Positions 8,846-18,041 of a DNA stretch of 64,000 nucleotides are shown here, piece after piece. The translations under genes and the position numbers were made by a program. The stretch spans positions 222,275-286,274 of the forward strand of contig CAIPFE010000060.1 of the NCBI GenBank assembly GCA_903864275.1. Reading direction: 5' to 3'. The DNA is from an uncultured Mucilaginibacter sp. GTDB lineage: Bacteria > Bacteroidota > Bacteroidia > Sphingobacteriales > Sphingobacteriaceae. The stretch's first letter is position 1. Every line of letters starts with the position of its first letter. The notes beneath the pieces were generated by a model. It was not told the origin of the DNA. It did no database searches and saw only the letters and a program-made list of their open reading frames with translations.

Positions 8846-8867
8846 GTAAGGTATCTATCCTTTTGAA

Positions 8868-9068
8868 ATGGCAGCTGTAATTATCTTTGGAAAATCAAAA
8901 AAAGACATTCAGCTTCTGATAACTATTGCTGAAAAGATGGGGCTAAATACCAAAGTTCTTGCAAAACATGAATGTGAAGATTTCAGTTTGGCTAAAGCTA
9001 TAACAGAAGGTGCAACCGGCGAGTTTATAGATACAGATGAATTCCTCAAATCATTGAAAGCTGTATAA
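8868..9068 (+). CDS. Antitoxin-like small protein
   Basis: 66 residues: a beta-strand start (MAAVIIFGKSKKDIQLLITI), a helical centre and an acidic tail (AITEGATGEFIDTDEFLKSL). The layout resembles DUF2683-type small antitoxins that precede a RelE-like or PIN toxin, but no full toxin follows; only a decayed tail is left at 9253-9324. It begins 22 bases after aspS and may be read through from it. The antitoxin label is an inference from size, charge and the remnant downstream. Confidence 0.5.
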   Translation: MAAVIIFGKSKKDIQLLITIAEKMGLNTKVLAKHECEDFSLAKAITEGATGEFIDTDEFLKSLKAV

Positions 9069-9075
9069 ATTAGGA

Positions 9076-9231
9076 GGCACCTACGGAGCCTGAATAAGTC
9101 GGTTACATTATTTCTATAAACACGTGACTCCGCTGGAGTCAAAACCGCCAATGTTATTAACTGCAAAAGTGCTCCGGAGGAGCATCGTGTTTATAGAACT
9201 ATACAATAATTTTCAAGACTCCAGCGGAGTC
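9076..9231. repeat. Cluster of GnCTCCGnnGGAGnC palindromes
   Basis: Four related palindromes lie within 160 bases: GGCACCTACGGAGCC (9076), GACTCCGCTGGAGTC (9126), GCTCCGGAGGAGC (9171) and GACTCCAGCGGAGTC (9217). The middle two are enclosed in a perfect 13-bp inverted repeat, TTCTATAAACACG at 9112-9124 and its complement at 9186-9198. This is a REP-like palindromic repeat cluster with no gene. Confidence 0.65.
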
Positions 9232-9252
9232 TCCAATAACGAATGAAATTAG

Positions 9253-9324
9253 CGCATTAACATCTTCGATTTCAAGGACGATTTTAACGGGTTTGCCCAG
9301 CTGGCAAAAGAGATTGTCCCCTAA
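9253..9324 (+). pseudogene. Short decayed coding tail (possible lost toxin gene)
   Basis: The frame RINIFDFKDDFNGFAQLAKE, then IVP and a stop, looks like the conserved-looking C-terminus of a small protein. It is closed by a stop directly upstream and has no start. It lies downstream of the antitoxin-like gene and after the palindrome cluster, so it could be what remains of the partner toxin. The evidence is only its protein-like composition and position. Confidence 0.3.
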
Positions 9325-9365
9325 ACTGATATTTTTTGTTTTATCTTAGAAAAAAAATCCCCGAG

Positions 9366-10667
9366 ATGAAAAAACTATGCCTGCTTATCTTCTGCGCTTT
9401 CTCAATTCCTGCTTTCGCACAAACCAATAGCCTTAAAAGTGAGGTCATCCGTAAAGCTGATTCCCTGCAAAACCAAATTATAACCTGGCGCCGCGATTTT
9501 CATGAGCATCCTGAATTGGGCAACCACGAGGTCCGTACGTCCGGTATTATAGCCAAATACCTGCAATCGCTTGGGCTTGAGGTAAAAACTGGCATAGCAA
9601 CTACAGGAGTTGTAGGTATATTAAAATGCGGCCATCCCGGTCCCGTGGTTGCCCTGCGGTCCGAAATGGACGCATTGCCGGTGACCGAACGTACGCCGGT
9701 GCCGTTTGCTTCAAAGGTTAAGTCGACATATATGGGGCAGCCGGTAGGGGTGATGCATGCCTGCGGGCACGATTCGCACATGGCGATGTTGATGGCGGTT
9801 GCCGAAATACTCACTTCGATGAAAAGTGAACTGCACGGCACCGTAAAATTTATTTTTCAGCCTGCCGAGGAAGGCCTGCCGCCGGGAGAGGTTGGCGGCG
9901 CCGAAGAAATGGTTAAAGAAGGGGTGCTTGAAAATCCAAAAGTAGATGTGATCTTCGGGCAGCACATTATCTCGTACATACCAACCGGCACCATTGCGTA
10001 CCGGTCTGGCGGTACGATGGCCGGAGTAAATGGTTTCCATATTGTTATTAAAGGCAAATCGTCGCACGGCGCCATGCCCTGGATGGGTGTTGACCCGATA
10101 GTGATATCCGCACAGATCATCAATAACCTGCAAACCATCGTAAGCCGGGATATAAACATTACCGAAAACCCGGCGGTAGTAACCATCGGGGCAATAAGAG
10201 GTGGCAACCGCGGCAACATCATCCCCGATTCGGTGGAAATGGATGGCACCTTACGGTCGTTCACCGATGCGGATAAAAAAATGCTGTGGGATAAAGTGAA
10301 TGAAATTGCCACAAAAACTGCCGAAATGCAGGGGGCAGCTGCAAAAGTAACCCTCGGAAACGATTACCCGGTAACCTATAACAACCCCGAACTGACCGCT
10401 AAAATGGCGCCTACCTTGCAGCAAACCGCAGGGGCCGCAAATGTAAGCATCAGCCCGCCTGTAACCGGCGCCGAGGACTTCAGCTTTTACCAGCAAAAAG
10501 TACCCGGCTTGTTTTTCTTTTTAGGCGGTATGCCCAAAGGCGGCGACCCAAAAACCACACCGGCAAATCACTCGCCCGATTTTTTTATTGATGAAAGCGG
10601 GTTTACACTAGGCGTAAAAGCTTTATGTAATTTAACGTTGGATTATATGGCGGCGAATAGTAAATAA
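9366..10667 (+). CDS. M20 family metallo-amidohydrolase, secreted
   Basis: 433-residue amidohydrolase of the M20D group (hippurate/IAA-amino-acid hydrolase-like), which cleaves N-acyl amino acids. I choose the ATG at 9366 because it opens a clean signal peptide (MKKLCLLIFCAFSIPAFAQ); an ATG ten codons upstream gives an unnatural N-terminus. Metal-site motifs are HACGHDSHMAML and FIFQPAEEG, with ALRSEMDALP before them. A dimerisation (lid) domain lies in the middle (SHGAMPWMGVDP). The last metal ligand region is near NHSPDFFID. The signal suggests a periplasmic enzyme scavenging peptides or conjugates. Confidence 0.9.
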   Translation: MKKLCLLIFCAFSIPAFAQTNSLKSEVIRKADSLQNQIITWRRDFHEHPELGNHEVRTSGIIAKYLQSLGLEVKTGIATTGVVGILKCGHPGPVVALRSEMDALPVTERTPVPFASKVKSTYMGQPVGVMHACGHDSHMAMLMAVAEILTSMKSELHGTVKFIFQPAEEGLPPGEVGGAEEMVKEGVLENPKVDVIFGQHIISYIPTGTIAYRSGGTMAGVNGFHIVIKGKSSHGAMPWMGVDPIVISAQIINNLQTIVSRDINITENPAVVTIGAIRGGNRGNIIPDSVEMDGTLRSFTDADKKMLWDKVNEIATKTAEMQGAAAKVTLGNDYPVTYNNPELTAKMAPTLQQTAGAANVSISPPVTGAEDFSFYQQKVPGLFFFLGGMPKGGDPKTTPANHSPDFFIDESGFTLGVKALCNLTLDYMAANSK

Positions 10668-10671
10668 ATCT

Positions 10672-10713
10672 AGTCCGAAAGTCAGTAAAGTCCGGAAGTC
10701 CGAAAGAAGCTGC
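10672..10713 (+). repeat. AGTCCGAAAGTC-type interspersed repeat
   Basis: AGTCCGAAAGTCAGTAAAGT followed by CCGGAAGTCCGAAAGAAGCTGCAA. The same unit recurs at 31,305 (with a 34-bp insertion) and at 32,873 inside a coding start. It lies in the gap before hflX. Confidence 0.7.
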
Positions 10714-10805
10714 AAAAATCAGCCACAAGACATATACCCATTTTATTTAATATCTATTCCCCGCCATTTCACTAAATTTGCACCCTTATTGTTAATTCAT
10801 TTTAA

Positions 10806-11990
10806 ATGAAGCAAAAATTTTATGATACTGCTGTGAAGCAGGAACGTGCAGTGCTGGTTGGTGTGATAACCCAGGGGGAAACGGACGAGCAGGCGAAAGA
10901 ATATTTAGAAGAACTGGAGTTTTTAGTAGCTACGGCAGGTGCGGAAACGGTAAAGAACTTTACCCAAAAACTACAGCGTCCGGACAGGGCTACGTTTGTC
11001 GGTTCGGGCAGGCTGGAAGATATAAAGGCCTTCGTAACAGCCGAAGAAATTGATATGGTTGTATTTGACGACGAGCTTACGCCATCGCAACTGCGCAACA
11101 TTGAAAATGAATTGCAGGTAAAAATACTCGACCGCAACAACCTGATACTGGATATATTCGCCGGGCGGGCGCAAACCGCGCAGGCAAAATCGCAGGTGGA
11201 GTTGGCGCAATTGCAATACCTGCTACCCCGCCTTACCCGTTTATGGACCCACCTTGAACGGCAGAAGGGTGGTATAGGTATGCGCGGCCCGGGTGAATCA
11301 CAAATTGAAACTGACCGCCGGTTGATATTGAATAAGATAGACCTGCTGAAAGAAAAGCTAAAGCACATTGACAGGCAAAACGAAACCCAGCGAAAAAACA
11401 GGCATCATCTGATCCGTGTGGCATTGGTGGGTTATACCAACGTGGGCAAATCAACCATCATGAATTTGGTCTCCAAATCGGAGGTATTTGCCGAGAATAA
11501 ATTGTTTGCAACATTGGATACCACTGTTAGAAAAGTGGTAATTGAAAATGTGCCTTTTTTACTTTCAGACACGGTTGGTTTCATCCGCAAGCTGCCCCAC
11601 CATTTGGTTGAGTGTTTCAAATCAACGCTGGATGAGGTGCGCGAGGCTGATATTTTAATACACGTAGTGGATATTTCGCATCCTAACTTTGAGGACCAGA
11701 TAAGAACAGTAAATGAAACGTTGAAAGATATAGGGGCCATTGATAAAAAAGTAATTACAGTGTTTAATAAGATAGACGCTTTCCAGCCCACACAGCATCA
11801 TATTGATCAACAGGCCGAAGCTTTAACTTTAGATGATTTCAGGCATAGCTGGATGGCCAAAAACAATAGCCCGGCTATTTTTATTTCCGCCACCAAAAAG
11901 GAAAATATTGAGGAATTCAGGGCGCTGTTGTACGAGGAAGTGAAGGCCCTGCATACAGAAAGGTATCCGTATGACCAGTTGTTATATTGA
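10806..11990 (+). CDS. hflX: GTPase HflX
   Basis: 394-residue ribosome-associated GTPase that splits or rescues stalled ribosomes. The N-terminal HflX domain (about 15-180) includes the characteristic ERQKGGIGMRGPGESQIETD. A linker coiled coil follows. The G domain has G1 GYTNVGKST (about 207), G3 DTVGF (about 255) and G4 NKID (about 320). Length fits the family. The start ATG follows an AT-rich leader. It converges with the GH32 gene downstream, with only about 20 bases between stops. Confidence 0.96.
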   Translation: MKQKFYDTAVKQERAVLVGVITQGETDEQAKEYLEELEFLVATAGAETVKNFTQKLQRPDRATFVGSGRLEDIKAFVTAEEIDMVVFDDELTPSQLRNIENELQVKILDRNNLILDIFAGRAQTAQAKSQVELAQLQYLLPRLTRLWTHLERQKGGIGMRGPGESQIETDRRLILNKIDLLKEKLKHIDRQNETQRKNRHHLIRVALVGYTNVGKSTIMNLVSKSEVFAENKLFATLDTTVRKVVIENVPFLLSDTVGFIRKLPHHLVECFKSTLDEVREADILIHVVDISHPNFEDQIRTVNETLKDIGAIDKKVITVFNKIDAFQPTQHHIDQQAEALTLDDFRHSWMAKNNSPAIFISATKKENIEEFRALLYEEVKALHTERYPYDQLLY

Positions 11991-12011
11991 TCCACGTAAA
12001 AATCAGATCGT

Positions 12012-13526
12012 TTACCAAATTGATTTTAGCGGTAAAATCTCAACATCTTTAATAATCACCCCTTTATCATTTTGAAACTGTAGATGATCATAGGGCTTAT
12101 TCGGGAAAAATACGCCGGTCATTACACTAAGGCCCCTATCAGCAAATAATTCAACGGAAGAAGCATCAACGATCAATTCAATATCTGACGATGGCCCGGA
12201 TGATATCCGTCGTGCAAAGAAAGTCCCGGCGAATTGTGTGTTAAAATCGGTTTTTCCTGGTTTGGTACGATCAATGTAATACCGGTTTTTGGATTTATCG
12301 TACCCGATAATCAATTTTTCGCCCGCTTCATTTGATAACGCGATGGAATAATCGTTGATATTATGAACCTTGAACTTTAAGATGTACTGAGCTGGGAGAC
12401 TGCTGTACGCAGGTGTATTCACATTGCCCTTCGCTGCTACATTAAGCGGTTTCAATGTTATTTGTGCTAATTCCTTTACTGGCGCGGATGTGAGGAATAT
12501 TGATCCGTCAATTTGTTTTAAAGCAAGCTCCCGGGGTACCGTCATTGCATTGCGCCATTTTTCAGTGGGTACCTGTGTGGCGTAGGTCCAGTTGCTCATC
12601 CAGCCCAAAAAAACCTTACGGTTACCGGTATTGGCCCATGTTACACCGGCATAATCATCGGGGCCATAATCGATCCATTTGGTATCGGTACTTGCAGTTG
12701 TAAATTTTTTACCGTCGAAATCACCTATAAAATATTGTGTGCCCGAACCGCCGTTAGGGCCGCCGGGGTTATTACTTACCAGCAACACCCAATGCGTTTT
12801 TCCATCAAGTTGTAAAGGGAACAGGTCGGGGCACTCCCAAACGCCACCGTGGCCGCCTTTATCCGCCCCAAATTCACTTTCCTTTGTCCAGTCTTTTAAA
12901 TTGGGCGATGAATAAAATGTGATCCTGTCTTTTGTTGCCAGGGTCATTACCCATTTATTTCCGGGCGCATACCACATTACTTTGGGATCGCGAAAATCTT
13001 TTATGCCGGGATTTTTCAATACCGGGTTTCCGGGGTATTTTGTCCAGGTTTGGCCTTCATCGAGACTGTAGGCGATGCTTTGGGTTTGAAAATTGTCCTT
13101 ACCTGCTTTTTCTCCTACCGGGTCATGCTGGCAAAAAATAGCTACCAAAGGAATTTTACCGTTTTTTCCGAAACCTGAGGTATTGTGTTCATCAACTACG
13201 GCGCTGCCCGAAAAAATGTAACCGATACTATCAGGATACAATGCAATGGGCATTTGTTTCCAGTGGATCATGTCAGCACTTTCCGCATGGCCCCAATGCA
13301 TAGGGCCCCAAATTGTTGCGTTCGGATAGTATTGAAAAAACAAATGGTACACCCCTTTATAAAAAACCATCCCGTTAGGATCGTTCATCCATTTTTTAGC
13401 AGGAGAAAAATGAACTTGCGGGCGGTACTGTTCCTTGTATGCTCCAGCAGCCTTGTCCTGGCCTTTCAGATGCGCGGCAGAAAAAAGGCAGAAACTTATC
13501 AATAAACACTGCTTTATTTTCATCAT
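12012..13526 (-). CDS. GH32 glycosidase (levanase/invertase type)
   Basis: 504-residue secreted beta-fructosidase-type enzyme acting on fructans or sucrose. A signal peptide covers about residues 1-22. The five-bladed propeller carries the three GH32 catalytic signatures: WMNDPNG at 46-52 (nucleophile Asp), FRDP at 178-181 (transition-state stabiliser) and WECPDLF with the acid/base Glu at 231. The C-terminal beta-sandwich (about 370-500) is typical. Two adjacent ATGs at 13526/13523 make the exact start uncertain by one residue. No SusCD pair or transporter is adjacent, so the local context does not define the substrate. Confidence 0.93.
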   Translation of the reverse strand: MMKIKQCLLISFCLFSAAHLKGQDKAAGAYKEQYRPQVHFSPAKKWMNDPNGMVFYKGVYHLFFQYYPNATIWGPMHWGHAESADMIHWKQMPIALYPDSIGYIFSGSAVVDEHNTSGFGKNGKIPLVAIFCQHDPVGEKAGKDNFQTQSIAYSLDEGQTWTKYPGNPVLKNPGIKDFRDPKVMWYAPGNKWVMTLATKDRITFYSSPNLKDWTKESEFGADKGGHGGVWECPDLFPLQLDGKTHWVLLVSNNPGGPNGGSGTQYFIGDFDGKKFTTASTDTKWIDYGPDDYAGVTWANTGNRKVFLGWMSNWTYATQVPTEKWRNAMTVPRELALKQIDGSIFLTSAPVKELAQITLKPLNVAAKGNVNTPAYSSLPAQYILKFKVHNINDYSIALSNEAGEKLIIGYDKSKNRYYIDRTKPGKTDFNTQFAGTFFARRISSGPSSDIELIVDASSVELFADRGLSVMTGVFFPNKPYDHLQFQNDKGVIIKDVEILPLKSIW

Positions 13527-13605
13527 TGTTTTTCTGACGTTTTAAATAGGATCGTTGGTTGGGTGAATTTAAAAATAATAATAACTAATTGACCAAATTT
13601 TATGG

Positions 13606-13833
13606 TGCAATTCATATTGTCGCCACTACCCTGGGTGTTTGCCTGGATTACGCAGCCCGCAGCATTTGGCTAAAGCCCTACTTTGATATCACTCTATCCG
13701 TCGGCTTTAGCCGACGGCAGTGAACGTAACGTGGCGTGCAAATTCATAGCTGTCCCTTTTAAGCGACGGTGGACAAACAAAACCCCCGGGGGCTTTAGCC
13801 AAAATTAGCCAGTTAGCGACAATTTGAATTGCA
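13606..13833. mobile_element. MITE-like palindromic element, copy 1 (228 bp)
   Basis: Terminal inverted repeats TGCAATTCATATTGTCGC (13606) and its complement with one mismatch (ending 13833) bound a segment with nested palindromes: GGCTAAAGCCC-type words and CGTCGGCTTTAGCCGACGG. A second copy with the same ends and inner palindromes is at 32,973-33,188. It encodes no protein and fills the gap between the GH32 and ArsR genes. Mobilisation in trans by a transposase is an inference. Confidence 0.7.
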
Positions 13834-13937
13834 GCCAATTTTATTTGACCCTTTCTTTAATGGATGAGTAAAACAATGCGTTGAATCCAAAAAAAAATAT
13901 TCAAATAAATTTGCGCAACCGAATGATTTCATATATG

Positions 13938-13959
13938 TTTGCAACCGATTGGTTGCAAA
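13938..13959 (+). promoter_or_regulatory. Palindromic operator upstream of the ArsR gene
   Basis: Perfect arms TTTGCAACC and GGTTGCAAA separated by GATT, 16 bases before the ArsR start codon. A partial upstream copy (GCGCAACCGA, about 13,914) is also present. A symmetrical site so close to the start is what an autorepressing ArsR protein would bind. Confidence 0.6.
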
Positions 13960-13975
13960 GTAAACGAATTTTTAT

Positions 13976-14308
13976 ATGAGACGGGACGTATTCCAGGCAA
14001 TTGCAGACCCTACGCGGCGGGAGATCATCAATTTGATCGCTCATAAAACCTTGACGCCAAACGGGGTGGCCGACAGTTTTGACGTGAGCCGGCAGGCTAT
14101 ATCAAAACACATAAAAATACTTACCGAATGCGGCATCATTACAATTACCCGGCAAGGCACGCAACACTACTGTTTTATACAGCCGAAAAAGCTGGATGAA
14201 GTTGCCGACTGGTTGGCCGATTTCAGGAAAATATGGGACAACCGGTTCGACAAGCTGGACGACCTTTTAATAAAAATGCAGTCAAAAACCAACATAAAAT
14301 CCAAATAG
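13976..14308 (+). CDS. ArsR-family winged-helix regulator
   Basis: 110-residue DNA-binding protein. The winged helix spans about residues 5-85, with IADPTRREIINLI at the start and the recognition helix in SFDVSRQAISKHIKIL. It lacks the cysteine metal-binding motifs of ArsR/SmtB metal sensors. It belongs to the subgroup that is coupled to AHSA1/SRPBCC genes, and one begins two bases after its stop. The pair is therefore an operon, probably autoregulated through the palindrome just upstream. Confidence 0.85.
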   Translation: MRRDVFQAIADPTRREIINLIAHKTLTPNGVADSFDVSRQAISKHIKILTECGIITITRQGTQHYCFIQPKKLDEVADWLADFRKIWDNRFDKLDDLLIKMQSKTNIKSK

Positions 14309-14310
14309 TT

Positions 14311-14799
14311 ATGAAAAATCAAACAAAAATTGTTGCCGAAAAAGGCGTACAGGAACTTTTTATCACCCGGGAATTTGAGGCGCCAAGGGAACTGGTCTTC
14401 CAGGCATTCAATGAGCCGGAATTACTGGTACAATGGCTTGGCGTATGCGATATGACGATGCGCATTGATCATCTTGATAGCCGTACTGGCGGTTCATACC
14501 GCTTTGTAAATTGCACAGCGACCGGCCAGGAGTTTAGTTTTAACGGCGTAATACACGATGTTACCGCGCCGGAGCGGATTATCCGCACATTTGAATTTGA
14601 AGGGCTGCCTGAAAGGGGCCATGTTTCCTTAGAAACGGCTACTTTCGACGCGTTGCCAAATAACAGAACAAAGCTTACTATCCAAGCCGTATTTAAATCA
14701 GTAGCCGACCGCGACGGTATGGTGGCATCGGGCATGGAGAATGGCGTTGTTGATTCGCATGGGCAGTTGGATAAATTGTTTGAGAAGCTGCTAAAGTAA
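14311..14799 (+). CDS. SRPBCC/AHSA1-domain protein
   Basis: 162-residue START-like fold protein of the AHSA1 group, with an internal hydrophobic ligand cavity. I start it at the ATG at 14311, two bases after the regulator's stop; a longer open frame begins inside the ArsR gene but lacks sense. Typical features are TREFEAPRELVFQAFNEPEL, the conserved W of QWLG and DLRTGG-like DSRTGGSYRF. It may bind a small lipid or hydrophobic ligand. Position suggests it is co-expressed with its ArsR regulator. Confidence 0.85.
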   Translation: MKNQTKIVAEKGVQELFITREFEAPRELVFQAFNEPELLVQWLGVCDMTMRIDHLDSRTGGSYRFVNCTATGQEFSFNGVIHDVTAPERIIRTFEFEGLPERGHVSLETATFDALPNNRTKLTIQAVFKSVADRDGMVASGMENGVVDSHGQLDKLFEKLLK

Positions 14800-14825
14800 G
14801 GCGATCTTTAGGCTATCTTTAAATA

Positions 14826-16979
14826 ATGGTAGCACATTTAGTTCGTCATAAGGGAAAAAGTGGTATTACCAAAATATGCATGGTGTTACCGTGTTACCTG
14901 TTAATGATGAGTGCCGTTGTAACCGCACAGCCTTTTGCCTCGTGGACAAAAAATGAGTTGAAACTAAACAACGGTTTGGTTGAAAGGACAATAAAATTGC
15001 CCTCCGACAAAGGGAATTTTGTTACCACCTTGTACCAGCCCACGCAAGGCGCTTTTAATTATTTTGAAGCAATAAATACCGATTTCCAATTTGAAATAAA
15101 CAACAAAATATATTCGGGCAGGGGGAATTGGTCTTTAAAAAAAGTGCAAAAGTTTACTGATCTCAGGTCAGGCGACGGGGCCGCAGTTACCCTGCTGAGT
15201 GACGACAAAAAAGTTGAGCTAACTATACAATTTCTGCTTTATCCCGGGTCACCGGCTATCCGCAAAAACTTAATAATTAAAAACCTGGCGCAGGAAACCG
15301 TAAAATTAGAATCGGTCGATATTGAGAAATTTGAAGTAACGGATTATTCTGCGCCAACCTTCAGCTGGGTTTGCCACGATTATGGCCGTCGGCGTTCTAT
15401 CGGCCCTTATGACGGAGATATGCAGGATGCGCTGATCACCGTTCACAACAGCGACTGGCAGCAAGGCGTTGTTATCGGCAACGAGGCTTCAGGCGTAATA
15501 AAACATACGTCGGTATTTTGGGAAGGGCGAAATATTTGCAGCGGCCTTACCCATAAAGATGCCCGCTTCCCGTTCAGAAAATACATTAAACCCGGCGAAT
15601 CATTTACAACGCCTCAGGTGTTCACGATGGTGTACAACAACCACAAAGACCCTGATGAAATGCTTAATACAGCCGTGCCCGAATTTGTACGGAAATATTT
15701 AGGGTCGCGGCTGGAACAGCTTCAAACAAAACCAACTTTTGTATATAATACCTGGATACCGTTTACCAGTAATATCAACGAAAAACTAATAAAGGAGCTC
15801 GCAAAAGCGGCCGCGGATGCCGGCATGAAAGAGTTTATAATTGATGACGGCTGGCAGGAGAATTATGGCGACTGGGTGGTTGACAAAAAGAAATTTCCGA
15901 ACGGACTGAAATCCGTTTTTGATTATATCAAATCGCTGGGCATGAAGCCGGGTTTATGGGTGAGCATTGGCAGTGCAGCGCCCGGGAGCAAGGTATTTAA
16001 GGAACACCCGGAATGGTTTGTGCGGAATAAAAACGGCCGGCTTGCTTCCCTTCACCTGGAAAATGATAAAGACCGGTACACCGCATGTTTTTCTACCGGC
16101 TGGTACGACTATATCAAAAAGATATTGCTAAAACTGTCTGTTGATTATGGCCTTGAATATATGAAGCTGGATTTCGCGGTGGTGACCAGCCCTTACCGGT
16201 ACGATCATACAGCATCAGGCTGTTATGCGACAGATCATCCCGGTCATAAAGATCATAACGAATCACTATATACCAATTACGAGCAGGTATGGAAACTGTT
16301 TGATGAATTGCATGCGGCTAAGCCCAACCTTTTTATCGATTGCACTTTTGAGGCTACCGGCGGTTTGCAATTAATTGATTATGCCATGCTGAAACATGCG
16401 GAGGGCAACTGGCTGTCGAACTTTAACGGGCCGGGGGAAAAGGTCGACCTTCGGATCAGGAACATGGCCTGGTGGCGTTCGCCTGCAATTCCGGCTACTG
16501 CCTTAGTTATTGGTAACCCCGAAATGCAGGATACCTTGTGGGACTTGCATATCAAATCGTTAGCCGGTGCTTTGCCCATCATGCTGGGTGATCCAAGGAA
16601 GCTATCCCCGGCAGACCTGGTAAAATACAGGGGTTTTGCCGACTGGCTGCAATTGATGGAAAAGCGTTACCAGGTTATGAGCTACCGGCAGGATCTGCCC
16701 GGTTTCGGCGAACCGATGGAGGGAAAGTGGGACGGTTTTCAACGGATCAATACCGAAACCAGATCGGGAGGCATTATCGGCGTTTTCAGGCAAGGGGCCG
16801 TGGAGATAAAACGCCTGGTTACCGTTCATGATCTCGACCCCGGGAAAACCTACCAGGTTAAACAAATGGATGGAAAGCTAATGGCTGAGCAAACCGGGAA
16901 AGAATTATATGAAAAGGGCTTTGAAGTTGACCTGGATAACTTATATGACGGGGCGCTTTTCGAGGTGGCGTTGAAGTAA
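14826..16979 (+). CDS. GH36-type alpha-galactosidase, secreted
   Basis: 717-residue glycoside hydrolase of clan GH-D, probably removing terminal alpha-galactosyl units. A membrane-targeting signal is at about residues 17-35 (ICMVLPCYLLMMSAVVTAQ), preceded by a basic tail. The N-terminal beta-supersandwich (about 45-290) leads into the TIM barrel with FIIDDGWQENYGDW (about 337) and YMKLDFAV, whose Asp (about 449) is the expected nucleophile. A C-terminal beta domain follows. The acid/base residue cannot be assigned by eye. The ATG at 14826 leaves a longer N-terminus than usual, and a later start is possible. Confidence 0.85.
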   Translation: MVAHLVRHKGKSGITKICMVLPCYLLMMSAVVTAQPFASWTKNELKLNNGLVERTIKLPSDKGNFVTTLYQPTQGAFNYFEAINTDFQFEINNKIYSGRGNWSLKKVQKFTDLRSGDGAAVTLLSDDKKVELTIQFLLYPGSPAIRKNLIIKNLAQETVKLESVDIEKFEVTDYSAPTFSWVCHDYGRRRSIGPYDGDMQDALITVHNSDWQQGVVIGNEASGVIKHTSVFWEGRNICSGLTHKDARFPFRKYIKPGESFTTPQVFTMVYNNHKDPDEMLNTAVPEFVRKYLGSRLEQLQTKPTFVYNTWIPFTSNINEKLIKELAKAAADAGMKEFIIDDGWQENYGDWVVDKKKFPNGLKSVFDYIKSLGMKPGLWVSIGSAAPGSKVFKEHPEWFVRNKNGRLASLHLENDKDRYTACFSTGWYDYIKKILLKLSVDYGLEYMKLDFAVVTSPYRYDHTASGCYATDHPGHKDHNESLYTNYEQVWKLFDELHAAKPNLFIDCTFEATGGLQLIDYAMLKHAEGNWLSNFNGPGEKVDLRIRNMAWWRSPAIPATALVIGNPEMQDTLWDLHIKSLAGALPIMLGDPRKLSPADLVKYRGFADWLQLMEKRYQVMSYRQDLPGFGEPMEGKWDGFQRINTETRSGGIIGVFRQGAVEIKRLVTVHDLDPGKTYQVKQMDGKLMAEQTGKELYEKGFEVDLDNLYDGALFEVALK

Positions 16980-17003
16980 GTTGATATTTTGGGCAGATCA
17001 TCT

Positions 17004-17429
17004 TTATTGAGCGTCGCGGAATAACAGTCCGTCCACATTCCACCTGTCCCATTGAGCAGGGACAAGCAAAATAGTGATAAATAAAATGGCCCGGGGTATC
17101 ACGTGCTGCAGGTCCCAAATCGGCTCCATAAGGCCGTGCCCGAATGAAACCAGCAGCAGGTCGATGCCAAGCAGGTATAGTGCATATTTCCTGAAAAGGC
17201 CAATAATGAGTAAAAAACCGCAGATCAGTTCAACATACGATGTATAATAGGCTGTACCCCATATTAACCATTTGGGCAGGAAGGTTTTTTCGAAATCCTT
17301 AAAGAACATATTGTATACCTTAGGTACAGTGAAGAAAAATATTTTCCCATACCCCTGCATCATAAAAATTATCCCCAGCAATGCCCTCGTAAATAACATA
17401 GCAGCAGCCCTTGATGTTTTGTCGTTCAT
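17004..17429 (-). CDS. DoxX-family membrane protein
   Basis: 141 residues with four transmembrane helices. The DoxX signature is seen in ALLGIIFMMQGYGKI and the helix pair with YVELICGFLLIIGL. Family members are quinone- or redox-associated membrane proteins of loosely known function. It ends with a soluble tail after PAQWDRWNVDGLLF. It is transcribed alone from 17429 and is convergent with the GH36 gene. Confidence 0.8.
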   Translation of the reverse strand: MNDKTSRAAAMLFTRALLGIIFMMQGYGKIFFFTVPKVYNMFFKDFEKTFLPKWLIWGTAYYTSYVELICGFLLIIGLFRKYALYLLGIDLLLVSFGHGLMEPIWDLQHVIPRAILFITILLVPAQWDRWNVDGLLFRDAQ

Positions 17430-17628
17430 AATCCGGTAAGCGATTGAACTTTAAAAATAAGGAAATTTTGGAATTAATCCCAGCGCCGATCCGAATTTGA
17501 AACTGTTTGAAATACACCAAAAGTTAAGTTATTTTATCAAAAAGCAAATACCTTTCACTTTTTGGCAACTTTTTTGTGTATCACAGCGTATCTCCTGGTA
17601 TCTATGTTAAACATTAAAAAATATTTTT

Positions 17629-18015
17629 ATGAAAATTTCAGTGATCATTGCCCGTACCTTGCTTGGATTAATTTTCCTGGTATTCGGTATCAACTTTTTT
17701 CTTCATTTTATACCGATGTCGCCGGCGCCGGGCAAAGCCGGGGCTTTTGAGGGCGGCCTAATGGAATCGGGCTATTTTTTCCAATTTCTGAAGGTAATTG
17801 AAATTGCGGGGGGCTTGTTCTTAATCATCAACCGTTATACGGCATTTTTCCTTTTGTTATTGTTCCCTATAACACTAAACATATGTTTATTCCATGCTTT
17901 CCTTGCACCGGCAGGTTTGCCATTGGGGGGCCTGATGCTGGTACTTCATTTGTTCTTAGGTTGGGCCTATTTCAAGTTCTACAGCCCGATATTTACCAGC
18001 CAGCCGGCTGTGTAA
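17629..18015 (+). CDS. DoxX-like membrane protein
   Basis: 128 residues with four predicted helices, opening IARTLLGLIFLVFGINFFLH and containing FLKVIEIAGGLFLIINRYT, both typical of DoxX-like proteins. The ATG at 17629 is preceded by an A-rich leader. It is divergent from the other DoxX gene 200 bases away; the two share little sequence, so they are not a recent duplication. Function is uncertain, probably membrane redox or lipid related. Confidence 0.75.
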   Translation: MKISVIIARTLLGLIFLVFGINFFLHFIPMSPAPGKAGAFEGGLMESGYFFQFLKVIEIAGGLFLIINRYTAFFLLLLFPITLNICLFHAFLAPAGLPLGGLMLVLHLFLGWAYFKFYSPIFTSQPAV

Positions 18016-18041
18016 ATGTTGTAAAGAAGTTCTTACGGTTT

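Noticed and set aside
9069..9240. Regularly spaced palindromes considered as a CRISPR array
   Set aside because: Units are short, self-complementary and unequally spaced, with no cas genes; they are REP-like repeats. No CRISPR array was seen anywhere.
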